46,217 nucleotides of DNA from Microcaldota archaeon (lineage in GTDB: Archaea > Micrarchaeota > Micrarchaeia > Micrarchaeales > CABMGC01). A program made the translations under genes and the position numbers. The stretch covers positions 1 through 46,217 of the forward strand of contig JAJZJQ010000010.1 in NCBI GenBank assembly GCA_021851065.1. The letters run 5' to 3'. How positions within the stretch are numbered: position 1 is the first letter of the stretch; each line of letters begins with the position of its first letter. Below are positions 1-8,370 of the stretch, in pieces. The notes beneath the pieces were generated by a model. The model did not search any database and had not been told where the DNA came from. It was given only the letters and a program-made list of their open reading frames with translations.

Positions 1-1593
1 AGTAAGTAGCTGCGCAGGTTGGTTGCTTATGTTGTCTATTGTGTAGCCAATCCCTGTTGCCTGTGTACCAAGATTCTGGTACGCCTGCACGCCTCCTGAA
101 GATACAGACTGCGTGGTGAACTGCACAGGATCGTAGTTCGTGCCCAGCGTGTCGCCTACGAAGTTGACCTTCCAGGCAGTCATGTTAGGTGTTACGAAGC
201 TGTAGCTCCCTCCAGGCCTTAGGTTTACAGGGGTCTGGTTTACCACTACTATGCCCTGCAACTCGTTTGCCTTGTTGGTTGAGCCTGAAGTTGCAGTGCC
301 GTTGGTCCACAGCAGGTACGCTGTCCAGCCGTTTGCATTTGTCTTGTTGAGCGGCTGCGAGTCGGTTATGTTGAACACGCCGGAGTAGAGCTTCATCTTT
401 GCCCACTTCTGGTATGCATACAGACCTGCGAAGGTGCTGCCAACCTGCACGTACAATGAGTGGCCGCTGACCTGGAACTTTGTCGTGGAGAACTCATCAA
501 GCTGCGTTGTGTTCGTAAGCGTGCCGTTGTAGAACACGTCTACTGCAGCAGGCGAGCTTCCTGCATTGTTTGGCTGACCCAAGTCCTCAAGCTGCACTGT
601 GAACCCTCCGCTTGACACGTTGTGGCCCACATATACAGTCTGGTTAGGCGTGAGTGTTGCGCCAAGCTCGAGCTTTCCGCCATTTACTGCAGTTGTGGTA
701 GTAACTGAAGTAGGGCCTGGCTCGGTGTAGTTCAGTATTGTCCAGTTCTTGCCAAGGAACTCTATGGCGGCGTTATTTATCGAGTTGCCGCTCTTTATAT
801 AAGGCTCCTGTATTGGCTTTGCAAAGGTCACCTGGTATGCGCCTCCTGCGCTTAGTACAGAGAATCCCGGAGCTATGGAGCTTCCAGTTGCCTGGTCATA
901 TACAGGGAATCCTGTGAGCCACAGATACTCGCTCTCGCTGTTTGCGCCCCAGTTGCTTGCAAGAGCAGGGAGCTGCGATGAGGTTACCTCAAGCAGGTTG
1001 TCCCTGGTGCCGTTGCTGAAGCTTGAGAATGTCAAGCCTCCTGAGTTGCTGCCATATGCAGTTGCGTTTGTGTTAACGCTGCCCAGTACCGAGTACGGGC
1101 TTGCAACAGGAGAGATCTGCAGCGGAACCGGATACTGCCTTAGATAGGAGTATGCAGTGTTGCCTGTAACGGTCTTGGTGCTCTGAGGCGATCCGAGCTG
1201 TACGCCCTGGTTGAGCACTGAGCCGATCAGCGCAGAGAAAGTGTACGATCCGCTTGGCCCTGCGTATCCCTTTACCCCGAACCGTACCTGCTGGTTTGAG
1301 AGGGTGCACGAAGGCGTAGTAACAACGCACTTTACGTTGCTCAGGCCTGACGGCGTTGCGGTAACGTTCTGGCTTGTGAACGCCAGGTTCCCGATCACTG
1401 CAGCGATGTTAGCTGCAACGACACCGTCGCTAGGCTGCGCCGTGGATCCAACTACTATCTGCACTACTGGTTGTCCCTGATTATTTATTATAGGGATATT
1501 ACTCCAGGTTACGCCTCCGGTGCCTGCAAATGCAAGGCCCATCAGCAAACTCGCCGCGACAGCGGCTATTCTCTTTGCGTTTATGGTTTTCAT
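1..1593 (-). CDS. Archaeal S-layer protein, N-terminal 531 codons (gene runs off the left edge)
   Basis: Not in the ORF track because it has no stop inside the window. Manual translation from ATG at 1593 (minus) is open to base 1: MKTINAKRIAAVAASLLMGLAFAGTGGVTWSNIPIINNQGQPVVQIVVGSTAQPSDGVVAANIAAVIGNLAF... Signal peptide followed by the 'VVVG..A..SD.VVAANIA..IG.LA' motif typical of archaeal S-layer proteins. Confidence 0.85.
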   Translation of the reverse strand, partial: MKTINAKRIAAVAASLLMGLAFAGTGGVTWSNIPIINNQGQPVVQIVVGSTAQPSDGVVAANIAAVIGNLAFTSQNVTATPSGLSNVKCVVTTPSCTLSNQQVRFGVKGYAGPSGSYTFSALIGSVLNQGVQLGSPQSTKTVTGNTAYSYLRQYPVPLQISPVASPYSVLGSVNTNATAYGSNSGGLTFSSFSNGTRDNLLEVTSSQLPALASNWGANSESEYLWLTGFPVYDQATGSSIAPGFSVLSAGGAYQVTFAKPIQEPYIKSGNSINNAAIEFLGKNWTILNYTEPGPTSVTTTTAVNGGKLELGATLTPNQTVYVGHNVSSGGFTVQLEDLGQPNNAGSSPAAVDVFYNGTLTNTTQLDEFSTTKFQVSGHSLYVQVGSTFAGLYAYQKWAKMKLYSGVFNITDSQPLNKTNANGWTAYLLWTNGTATSGSTNKANELQGIVVVNQTPVNLRPGGSYSFVTPNMTAWKVNFVGDTLGTNYDPVQFTTQSVSSGGVQAYQNLGTQATGIGYTIDNISNQPAQLLT

Positions 1594-1629
1594 TCGACCA
1601 CACTTCAACATTTTGTAGTTTATAGTGCA

Positions 1630-1655
1630 AAAGAAAGGTATTTAAACCCTTACTG
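1630..1655 (-). promoter_or_regulatory. Archaeal TATA-type promoter of the S-layer gene
   Basis: Minus strand reads GGGTTTAAATACCTTTCTTTTGCACTATAAAC, with a TTTAAATA box about 50 nt upstream of the S-layer ATG. Confidence 0.5.
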
Positions 1656-1869
1656 CCTGCTTGGGTTGTGGAACACAAACAGGCCAAAATCTTCGTCAGT
1701 TGCAGTATGCTGCTTCTTCTCAAGACGAACAACTTCGACGGAAGCCGATTTCGTCAATTGTTGACATGCCTTGAAGCAGCTGGATTCGCGCATGCCCATA
1801 TTGCTAGGTGGACTGGAAGTGGGCTGGGAGACTTATAAACCTTCATGGAGCTATCTAACTGATGATTGC

Positions 1870-2220
1870 ATGATGCCAAATGTAGACCCAAGGCAGCTGA
1901 AGAGGATGATGGAGAGCATGGGAATTAGGAGCACTGAGATAGATGCCCAAAGAGTCATCATAGAAGGCACAGACATGGACATAATAATCGACAGCCCACA
2001 GGTCACGGCCATAGATGCGCAGGGAAGCAGGAGCTTCCAGGTGGCAGGCAGCATAAGGGAGGTTGAGAAGGCTAAGGCCAAGGCCGATATAAGCGATGAC
2101 GACGTGAGCATGGTTGCCGAGCAGTCTGGGGTTAAGGATCCTGATAGAGCAAGGAAGGCGCTTGAGGAGACAGGGGGGGACATAGCAGCTGCGATAATAA
2201 AACTAAGGGAAGGCAGCTGA
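1870..2220 (+). CDS. nac: Nascent polypeptide-associated complex (alpha-NAC) protein
   Basis: MMPNVDPRQLKRMMESMGIRSTEIDAQRVIIEG... plus C-terminal UBA-like DDVSMVAEQSGVKDPDRARKALEETGGDIAAAIIKL. The in-frame ATG at 1870 fits better than the ORF-track start at 1771; TATA-like ttataaac lies about 35 nt upstream. Confidence 0.93.
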   Translation: MMPNVDPRQLKRMMESMGIRSTEIDAQRVIIEGTDMDIIIDSPQVTAIDAQGSRSFQVAGSIREVEKAKAKADISDDDVSMVAEQSGVKDPDRARKALEETGGDIAAAIIKLREGS

Positions 2221-2262
2221 GCGGCATCTGCGCCTGGCCCGGAACCCCATAAGGATAGGATG

Positions 2263-2571
2263 CTACTTGTCAACCTTGAACAGATGCACGTACATTATGC
2301 CGTCAACAGTCTTGGCCTCCCCATCCTTTATTATGCCTTTTTTTACCAGTACCCCTACTGACTTGTTGCCCACCACATTGGCAGAGTATACCCTTCCGTT
2401 TATGCGCCTTGCGGCCTCCTCTTCGCTTATAAGGTCGCCCTTGTAGAATCCGCCGTAGTCCCTCAGGTTTATCTCGACCTTGCCCTCCCTGAGAAGCCTG
2501 CCCATCAGGTCCTCATCGCACATGGCTAGCATTATGCCCTTAGGAGTCTCGAACTTGTTGAAGTATATCAT
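2263..2571 (-). CDS. DUF424 family protein
   Basis: 102 aa: ML-AMCDEDLMGRLLREGKVEINLRDYGGFYKG..; archaeal DUF424/COG2412-like pattern. Confidence 0.7.
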   Translation of the reverse strand: MIYFNKFETPKGIMLAMCDEDLMGRLLREGKVEINLRDYGGFYKGDLISEEEAARRINGRVYSANVVGNKSVGVLVKKGIIKDGEAKTVDGIMYVHLFKVDK

Positions 2572-2592
2572 TTGAACCGCGCCTGCAATAGT

Positions 2593-4155
2593 CTAGCCGT
2601 ACTTGTAGAAGAATATGAATGTTGACAGGTAGAGGGCGGCATACCATATGAGCCATGCAGCCCCATATATGTTATTGATTATAAAGGCGAGCGCCCCGAG
2701 CATGAACAGCACTGATGAGAACGCCGTCTCCGAGAAAGCCCTCCTTAGAGTCTTCATGGTCTTGCCGCTGCCCTGTATGGCTCCGCCCCTGGACCAGCTA
2801 AACGATGGGCCTGTGCCAAGAGATGCAGCTATGGCAGCCCTTGTGCGTATGAAAGAGAGGGAGAAGTTAAGCAAAAAGACCATGAAGCCCTTGCGTATGG
2901 ACTTGAAGTGCATTTTGGTGAGCACCACCGGAGCTATTATGGACACAACGAATGTGCTTATGCCAAGTATTTCTATCGTAGTCGCTATGTACTGCGCCTG
3001 GATCAGCTGCTGTATGGTGATGCTGGATGGCACGTGAGCCTCGAATATGACGAACACCGATACCAGGGTGAATAGTATAAGCATTATGGAAACGTAGTTT
3101 AAGCCAAATCCGTGCGTTATGTAGTCTATGGTGGAGAGCAGCGACTGCTTCTTGCTATTGCCGTTGCCGCTAATAGACCTCCTGAAGAAGTACATTAGAA
3201 ACTGCGTGTCCCCGTAGTTGTACCTCCACTGCTGCTTAACAAGCTCCGTGAATGTGAGTATGGGTTTCCCGTATGCATAGACCTTTGGAAGATAGAGGCT
3301 CTTGAAGTTGTGCAGGTCGGATTCGTAGCTGAAGAATGTATCCTCTATGATGTACTCGGGGAAGCCCCCTATCCTGTCCAGGGCAGCGTGCCTTATTATC
3401 CCGCACGACCCTGCGAATATGGCAGTATTGTTCAGGGCCCTTGACGGCTGTATGAACTTGAAGAAGAACGCGTCAAACAGGTCAACGGTATCCGAGAAGA
3501 ATGTTCCCTTGAAGTATCTTTTCTCTGTCTGTATATACGAGAGGTCCTTGTCGCCAAAATACGGAAGCGTATCCATTAAAAAGTCCTGGTTGGTGAGGTA
3601 CTCGTCGTAGTCGAATATGGCTATGAAGTCCTCCTTGGAGCGGGATAGCATGTTGTTAAGGGCGCCTGCCTTGAATCCCTTCCTGTCGCTCCTGTGAAGG
3701 TATGATATGCCGCTGGCCTTTGCAAAGCGCCGCAGCTCCCGCCTGGTAGCCGCATTGGTGGAGTCATCGAGAAGGTAGAACGTGAGCCTCTCCTTTGGAT
3801 AATTGACGGTCTTGAGCCTGAGCATGTTGCGCTCCACCGAATCGACATCCTCGTTGTATACAGGCATAGCTATTGCCACAGTGGGGTACCTTGACATAGG
3901 GCGCGTTGACGCAGTGACCTTTGCAAGATATTCGTCGTAGAATGCCGACCTGTAGTACGAGTAGGCCGTGAACACGTTAAAGAAGCCCGACACCGCGGAT
4001 AGTACCAGGAATGTGGCGGCTATTGCGTACATTGAAGCGCTGTGCGCGCCGAAGTAGATGAGATAGAGGGAGAAGCCGATCCCGGATATTGTGAGGAAGA
4101 CGAAGATCACGACTACGAAGAGCCTTATAGTGGATTTCCTAACCAGTTCCTGCAT
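2593..4155 (-). CDS. Membrane glycosyltransferase family 2 (cellulose-synthase-like)
   Basis: PTVAIAMPVYNEDVDSVERNMLRLKTVNYP...YLLDDSTN...IFDYDEYLTN...QQWRYNYGDTQ (D, DxD and QxxRW-like motifs) with several TM segments. Confidence 0.88.
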   Translation of the reverse strand: MQELVRKSTIRLFVVVIFVFLTISGIGFSLYLIYFGAHSASMYAIAATFLVLSAVSGFFNVFTAYSYYRSAFYDEYLAKVTASTRPMSRYPTVAIAMPVYNEDVDSVERNMLRLKTVNYPKERLTFYLLDDSTNAATRRELRRFAKASGISYLHRSDRKGFKAGALNNMLSRSKEDFIAIFDYDEYLTNQDFLMDTLPYFGDKDLSYIQTEKRYFKGTFFSDTVDLFDAFFFKFIQPSRALNNTAIFAGSCGIIRHAALDRIGGFPEYIIEDTFFSYESDLHNFKSLYLPKVYAYGKPILTFTELVKQQWRYNYGDTQFLMYFFRRSISGNGNSKKQSLLSTIDYITHGFGLNYVSIMLILFTLVSVFVIFEAHVPSSITIQQLIQAQYIATTIEILGISTFVVSIIAPVVLTKMHFKSIRKGFMVFLLNFSLSFIRTRAAIAASLGTGPSFSWSRGGAIQGSGKTMKTLRRAFSETAFSSVLFMLGALAFIINNIYGAAWLIWYAALYLSTFIFFYKYG

Positions 4156-4244
4156 CGGATCAACGACTCTATAATGCCCACTTAGCTATATATTACTTAG
4201 CAGCGCGCTTAGGGATTTGCGCCGTGCACGGCAGCTCATGGAGC

Positions 4245-5294
4245 CTAGCTTAGGCTTGGCTCCCAGGTCAGTTTGTTGTACTCCCGCGCGATATCCATGC
4301 TCCTTATGGGGAGGCTGCCCAGCAGTACGCTTTCCACATCCCCGTAGATTAGCCGCACGCCCTGATTCTCGAATAGATGCCTGTGGTACATCACGTCCCT
4401 TTTGTATGCCGTCTCGAAGCTGTCGAATGCGCCAAGGGTGAAGAAATCGTAGCTGCCTATCAGTGGAGCGCAGATGAGGTATCTGCTCACAAGTGAATCC
4501 CGATCGTCGCTCATGAAAGCCTTCCTCGCAGCTGCTGAGCATGCCTCGTATCCAGCCTTTGGCCTGTATTTCGAGAAGAATGACATGAGTGACACCCCCT
4601 TTGGAACCCTGGCAGTTATTGTGAACCTCTTTATGTACCCGCTCTCGACCAACTTGTTGAAGTTGTATGCCACAGTGTTGAAGTGCATGCCAAGGCGCTT
4701 TGATATGTGCCTAAAAGGCATCCTTGCATTGCCATGCAGCATGAGCATTATGCGCTTGTAGTCTTCAGGCGCATCCGTCCTGCCCACAAGCTCGCTGCGC
4801 AGCGGGAAAAAGCCAAGCTGCTTGTGAACTACCTCGGACGGCCTCCAATCCACACCGTAGTCTGACAGAAGTATCTGCATTGTCTTGTCCCAGTGGGCAT
4901 AATCCCTTCTTGATGTAGATGCCGCGTATATCAGCATGTCGTAGCTGCCCTTCATGTGGACTGCAAGCTGCGGTATGTATGATTTTGCAAGCAGCCTGGA
5001 TATGGCGTCAAGGTCGGGCTTTGAGTTGAATTTTACGGCTATAAGGTGCTGGCTGGATAGTTTTAGCACGGACTCGTCGAACTCGATGGTGTAGTGTATG
5101 CCGAACTCTTTCTCCATTGCCCCCATCCTCTTCCTCACAGTTATCCTTGACAGCCCAAGAGCCTTGGACATCTCGGATATAGATACCCTCGAATTCTCAG
5201 ACAGCATCCTCATCATCCGGCGGGTCACCGCGCCGTAGCTGCTGTTGAATTCGCTCTCGAATTCGTATTCGTGATCAGCCAAAGACCTTACCAC
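4245..5294 (-). CDS. Lrp/AsnC-type transcriptional regulator with two winged-helix segments
   Basis: RRMMRMLSENSRVSISEMSKALGLSRITVRKRMGAMEKEFG and a second HTH-like RIMLMLHGNARMPFRHISKRLGMHFNTVAYNFNKLVESGYI. Confidence 0.72.
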   Translation of the reverse strand: MVRSLADHEYEFESEFNSSYGAVTRRMMRMLSENSRVSISEMSKALGLSRITVRKRMGAMEKEFGIHYTIEFDESVLKLSSQHLIAVKFNSKPDLDAISRLLAKSYIPQLAVHMKGSYDMLIYAASTSRRDYAHWDKTMQILLSDYGVDWRPSEVVHKQLGFFPLRSELVGRTDAPEDYKRIMLMLHGNARMPFRHISKRLGMHFNTVAYNFNKLVESGYIKRFTITARVPKGVSLMSFFSKYRPKAGYEACSAAARKAFMSDDRDSLVSRYLICAPLIGSYDFFTLGAFDSFETAYKRDVMYHRHLFENQGVRLIYGDVESVLLGSLPIRSMDIAREYNKLTWEPSLS

Positions 5295-5365
5295 ATGAAC
5301 AGACTTGTTCGCTAAAAGTGTTGTTTTTCTTAACTATTTAAATGTTTTGAGAGCGAAGACGGATT

Positions 5366-6595
5366 ATGGGAATAAAGAGCGCTGCTTACGCTTACCTGTT
5401 TTTTGCGCTGGTCCTTGGCGCACTGCTACCCATAGCGCTGGACTATGCATCGAGCATGGGTATTTACGAGTTCCTGTTCGTAACCTATGCCATATCCGTG
5501 CCTGCATCGCTGGTGTTTGTGCTTGCAAGGGGAAAGTGGCGCAGGCTTGCAAGCTACCTTGGCAGCTGGAAGGATCTTGGCATAATAGCAGCCATAGGGC
5601 TGCTAAACTATGCCACGCTTGAGCTTGGAATGGCATATGCTGAGCGCTTTGTGACTGCATCCCTGGCAACGGTGGTGTACAGAACCTACCCGCTGCTAAT
5701 GCTGGCCTTCCTGCCCATAGTGCTCAGGGAAAGGGTAAGCAGGTACCAGATTGCTGCGCTGTCGCTTGGCTGCATTGGCCTTTGCATAGCGCTTAGCGCA
5801 GGGACTCTGAACATATTCGCAGGCTCGGACCCCGCCATAGTGGCCTTGCTTGTAGGGGTGGCATTTTCAGGAGCTTTTGCTGCAGTGCTTGTAAAGAAGT
5901 ACGCATACGACATGGAGAGCTCGATGTTCATATTCAACCTTGCAAACTTCCTGCTCTTTGCGGCTCTCTTCGCATACGGGGGGTTTCAGCTTCGCGCAAT
6001 TACAATAGGCAGCATGATGCCAGCCCTATACGTAGGCATATTATACAACGTTATCATTGGCTTCATGTACTACGGCGCGCTGCGAACCCTGAAGACTACG
6101 ATTGTAACCAACATATACTTCCTCTCCCCATTCATAACCATACTGTTTGCGTATGTTCTGCTTGGCGAGGCCATAGAACCGTATTACCTTGCAGTGGCGT
6201 TTCTGGTAGGATGCGGCATATTGATACAAAGTTTCGATAAGACAGGAGGAACGTACCGTGCCAGGGCGCAGTCTAGGCGCAGGTTCGCGGTATTTGATGT
6301 GACCGGAGCTTTTGTGGATACTGGGGAACTTGCCATAAGCGCTGCCATAAGGAGCGGGGGACGCGTCTTCGCCGCCAAGCTTGAGGGTAAGCGCGGCAAT
6401 GCGGTTGATGAAGTCGTGAGGCTGGGAAGCTACCCGAACGTGTTTGGTCCCGACGACATAGCAGCACACGAGTCCGATTTCGTCAAGGACGTGATAGGGG
6501 CAGGGGATGGGGATACGGTAATAATAAAGGCAGGGGACATAGAGAGCGGGGAGAGGTTTTTCGAGGATCTTTCGCTCAAGATGGAGGGCCCGTAG
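5366..6595 (+). CDS. EamA/DMT-family membrane transporter with an extra C-terminal soluble domain
   Basis: About 10 hydrophobic helices arranged as two EamA-like halves, then about 118 hydrophilic residues (RRRFAVFDVTGAFVDTGELAISAAIRSGGRVFAAKLEG...). Confidence 0.8.
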   Translation: MGIKSAAYAYLFFALVLGALLPIALDYASSMGIYEFLFVTYAISVPASLVFVLARGKWRRLASYLGSWKDLGIIAAIGLLNYATLELGMAYAERFVTASLATVVYRTYPLLMLAFLPIVLRERVSRYQIAALSLGCIGLCIALSAGTLNIFAGSDPAIVALLVGVAFSGAFAAVLVKKYAYDMESSMFIFNLANFLLFAALFAYGGFQLRAITIGSMMPALYVGILYNVIIGFMYYGALRTLKTTIVTNIYFLSPFITILFAYVLLGEAIEPYYLAVAFLVGCGILIQSFDKTGGTYRARAQSRRRFAVFDVTGAFVDTGELAISAAIRSGGRVFAAKLEGKRGNAVDEVVRLGSYPNVFGPDDIAAHESDFVKDVIGAGDGDTVIIKAGDIESGERFFEDLSLKMEGP

Positions 6596-6627
6596 CAATA
6601 CGCAAGCAGCCAAGGCGTCTGCAATCC

Positions 6628-6652
6628 ATTTATAATATTTCAGATTTATAAT
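6628..6652 (+). promoter_or_regulatory. TATA-like element(s) upstream of tRNA-Ser
   Basis: ATTTATAATATTTCAGATTTATAATCG ends about 10 nt before the tRNA 5' end. Confidence 0.45.
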
Positions 6653-6660
6653 CGCTATGC

Positions 6661-6780
6661 GCCGGGATGGCAGAATCCGGTATCGCGCCAGAAGCAATGG
6701 CGAAACTCGAGATCTGGTGGCCTTCGGGCCTTTAGGGTTCAAAATGCTCCGATATCAGCATGAAACTCCCTATCCCGGCG
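6661..6780 (+). tRNA. tRNA-Ser(CGA), type II, with two candidate introns (about 6692-6704 and about 6744-6766)
   Basis: Acceptor GCCGGGA (6661-6667)/TCCCGGC (6773-6779), discriminator G6780. Anticodon stem CCAGA/TCTGG (6713-6717) with loop CTCGAGA once about 13 nt are removed. Long variable arm GGCC-TTCG-GGCC (6719-6730). T stem TAGGG (6733-6737)/CCCTA (6768-6772), with a 30-nt T 'loop' containing ATGCT-CCGATATC-AGCAT. D stem is weak (A-C mismatch). Confidence 0.8.
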
Positions 6781-6797
6781 ATTTGTTTGCCGGTATT

Positions 6798-6917
6798 TTA
6801 TCCGCTTTGCTGCTTGGCAGCCGGTTGTTCGTTGGAATAGACCAGCATGATAAGGCTAGGAATAAACAGCATGAAGACGTAGTTTAGGCCAGTTGAGGGC
6901 ATCAACGCCTTGAACAT
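6798..6917 (-). CDS. Possible small membrane protein (39 aa)
   Basis: MFKALMPSTGLNYVFMLFIPSLIMLVYSNEQPAAKQQSG with one TM helix and basic upstream codons. Too short for the ORF track; no homology evidence. Confidence 0.25.
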   Translation of the reverse strand: MFKALMPSTGLNYVFMLFIPSLIMLVYSNEQPAAKQQSG

Positions 6918-7087
6918 ACGCACAGTGCTTCTATGTTTTTTGCTTGATTTCTTCTTGCCGGATTAGATGCGCCCTGATCCTTGCTTGCCAATGGCATATT
7001 ATTGATTTGGCGGCGTTTCTTGATCAGCAGGCATCTATTGCATTTTAGCCTTGCCGGGCAGATTTTGGCATCGGCCGTATTGCCGCA

Positions 7088-8293
7088 TCATACGGCTTTT
7101 GTTATTTCCAGTAGCAGTATGGTGGCGTAAGAGCCGGTAGGCAGCGAGAAGTCTACCTTAAGGTCGCTGCCGTCCATATGGCACTTTAGGTCTTTTGCCG
7201 GAACGATAAGAGGCCTTGTGCTGCCCTTTGCGCTCACTTCGGGCATGGATGCGATCTTGAAGTCTTCCCTGGCTAATCCGGCCTGTGATAATGCCTGCTT
7301 GTCATATGCGCTCATGGCCTTCTCGTCTGTAGTGTACCCGGCAAGCGCGCCGAGCGGGAATCTGCCAGCAGGCGAGAGCGCATTAAGGTCTGGAAAGCCG
7401 TAGAAGTTCTCAGTGCATCTTAAGGGAGACTCGAAGTCTGCGGCCTTGATTCTTGACTCGAGTGCTGCGTTGAACACCATGGACTGCACAGAATGCACGA
7501 ACATCAGTAGCACCCCACGTGGCAGCTTCCTTAGCGCGTTTGCCGGATTGTCGTACCTTGACATGTACTCTATTACGCTTCTCTCATTGCGCATGCCTGC
7601 AGGAAAGTATCCCAGCGCTGCCCTGAAGTCCTGCTCCTGCGCAAGCCTCTTGCGGGCCGCTATGCATGCCTCGTTCCTCTCGTTGCTGGTATCTGTCAGG
7701 AATTTCATAACTGCACCCCTGAAGTCGCCATGCATGATCAGCATGCCCACCTCATGGTTGTTCATCCTAAGGCCAAATCGTTGCCTGTCGAAGTAGTTTG
7801 GCATCCTTCCGTCAAGCTCGTCGATTACCCTGGCTGCATTTTCAGGCTTGCTGCACCCCCTTATCACCGCAGTGAATGAGTTACCTACGTTGCTGCCCAG
7901 CTCCACGGCGCCGGCGCTTTTCCATGCACCGTTGACCTTCATGTCCCTTATGCGCAGCCCCATGACCTGCGCAGGTTCCACGCCGAATATGCTTGCAAGC
8001 TGCACGGATATGGATTGCTTGTCCTTTACGCCGCAGTAGCCTATGGATTTCTTCCCGTGCCCCATCATCTTTGCCATCCTAAGCAGCAGCTGCACAGTGT
8101 CCCAGCTCCTTTTCTGCAGCACGAATGTGGTGAACTTGCCTTCTGGGGATTCTTGTTCCCCAAGCTGCTGCGCGTCATAGGATTGATCGGGGATTGGAAT
8201 GCGGCCTTTTGTGGTTATCTCCTTCACAATGAAGTCCTGCGGCCCTGCCTTGAAGACGCCGCCTGATCCCGAAGCAGTGGACAGGTATAGCAT
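7088..8293 (-). CDS. truD: tRNA pseudouridine(13) synthase TruD
   Basis: DFIVKEI, KRSWDT, GYCGVKDKQSISVQLASIFG, GNSFTAVIRG, MPNYFDRQRFG, LPTGSYATILLLEITK. Confidence 0.93.
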   Translation of the reverse strand: MLYLSTASGSGGVFKAGPQDFIVKEITTKGRIPIPDQSYDAQQLGEQESPEGKFTTFVLQKRSWDTVQLLLRMAKMMGHGKKSIGYCGVKDKQSISVQLASIFGVEPAQVMGLRIRDMKVNGAWKSAGAVELGSNVGNSFTAVIRGCSKPENAARVIDELDGRMPNYFDRQRFGLRMNNHEVGMLIMHGDFRGAVMKFLTDTSNERNEACIAARKRLAQEQDFRAALGYFPAGMRNERSVIEYMSRYDNPANALRKLPRGVLLMFVHSVQSMVFNAALESRIKAADFESPLRCTENFYGFPDLNALSPAGRFPLGALAGYTTDEKAMSAYDKQALSQAGLAREDFKIASMPEVSAKGSTRPLIVPAKDLKCHMDGSDLKVDFSLPTGSYATILLLEITKAV

Positions 8294-8370
8294 GATGCAT
8301 CTCCTTTATAAAGGCTTAAACAACGCTATGATATATTAAGCATAGCTGCTCAGATACTATTTATTCTCCC

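Noticed and set aside
6041-6742. 233-aa minus-strand ORF
   Set aside because: Antisense to the EamA transporter and overlapping the tRNA; composition artefact.
6657-6887. 76-aa plus-strand ORF
   Set aside because: Overlaps the whole tRNA-Ser gene; not protein coding.
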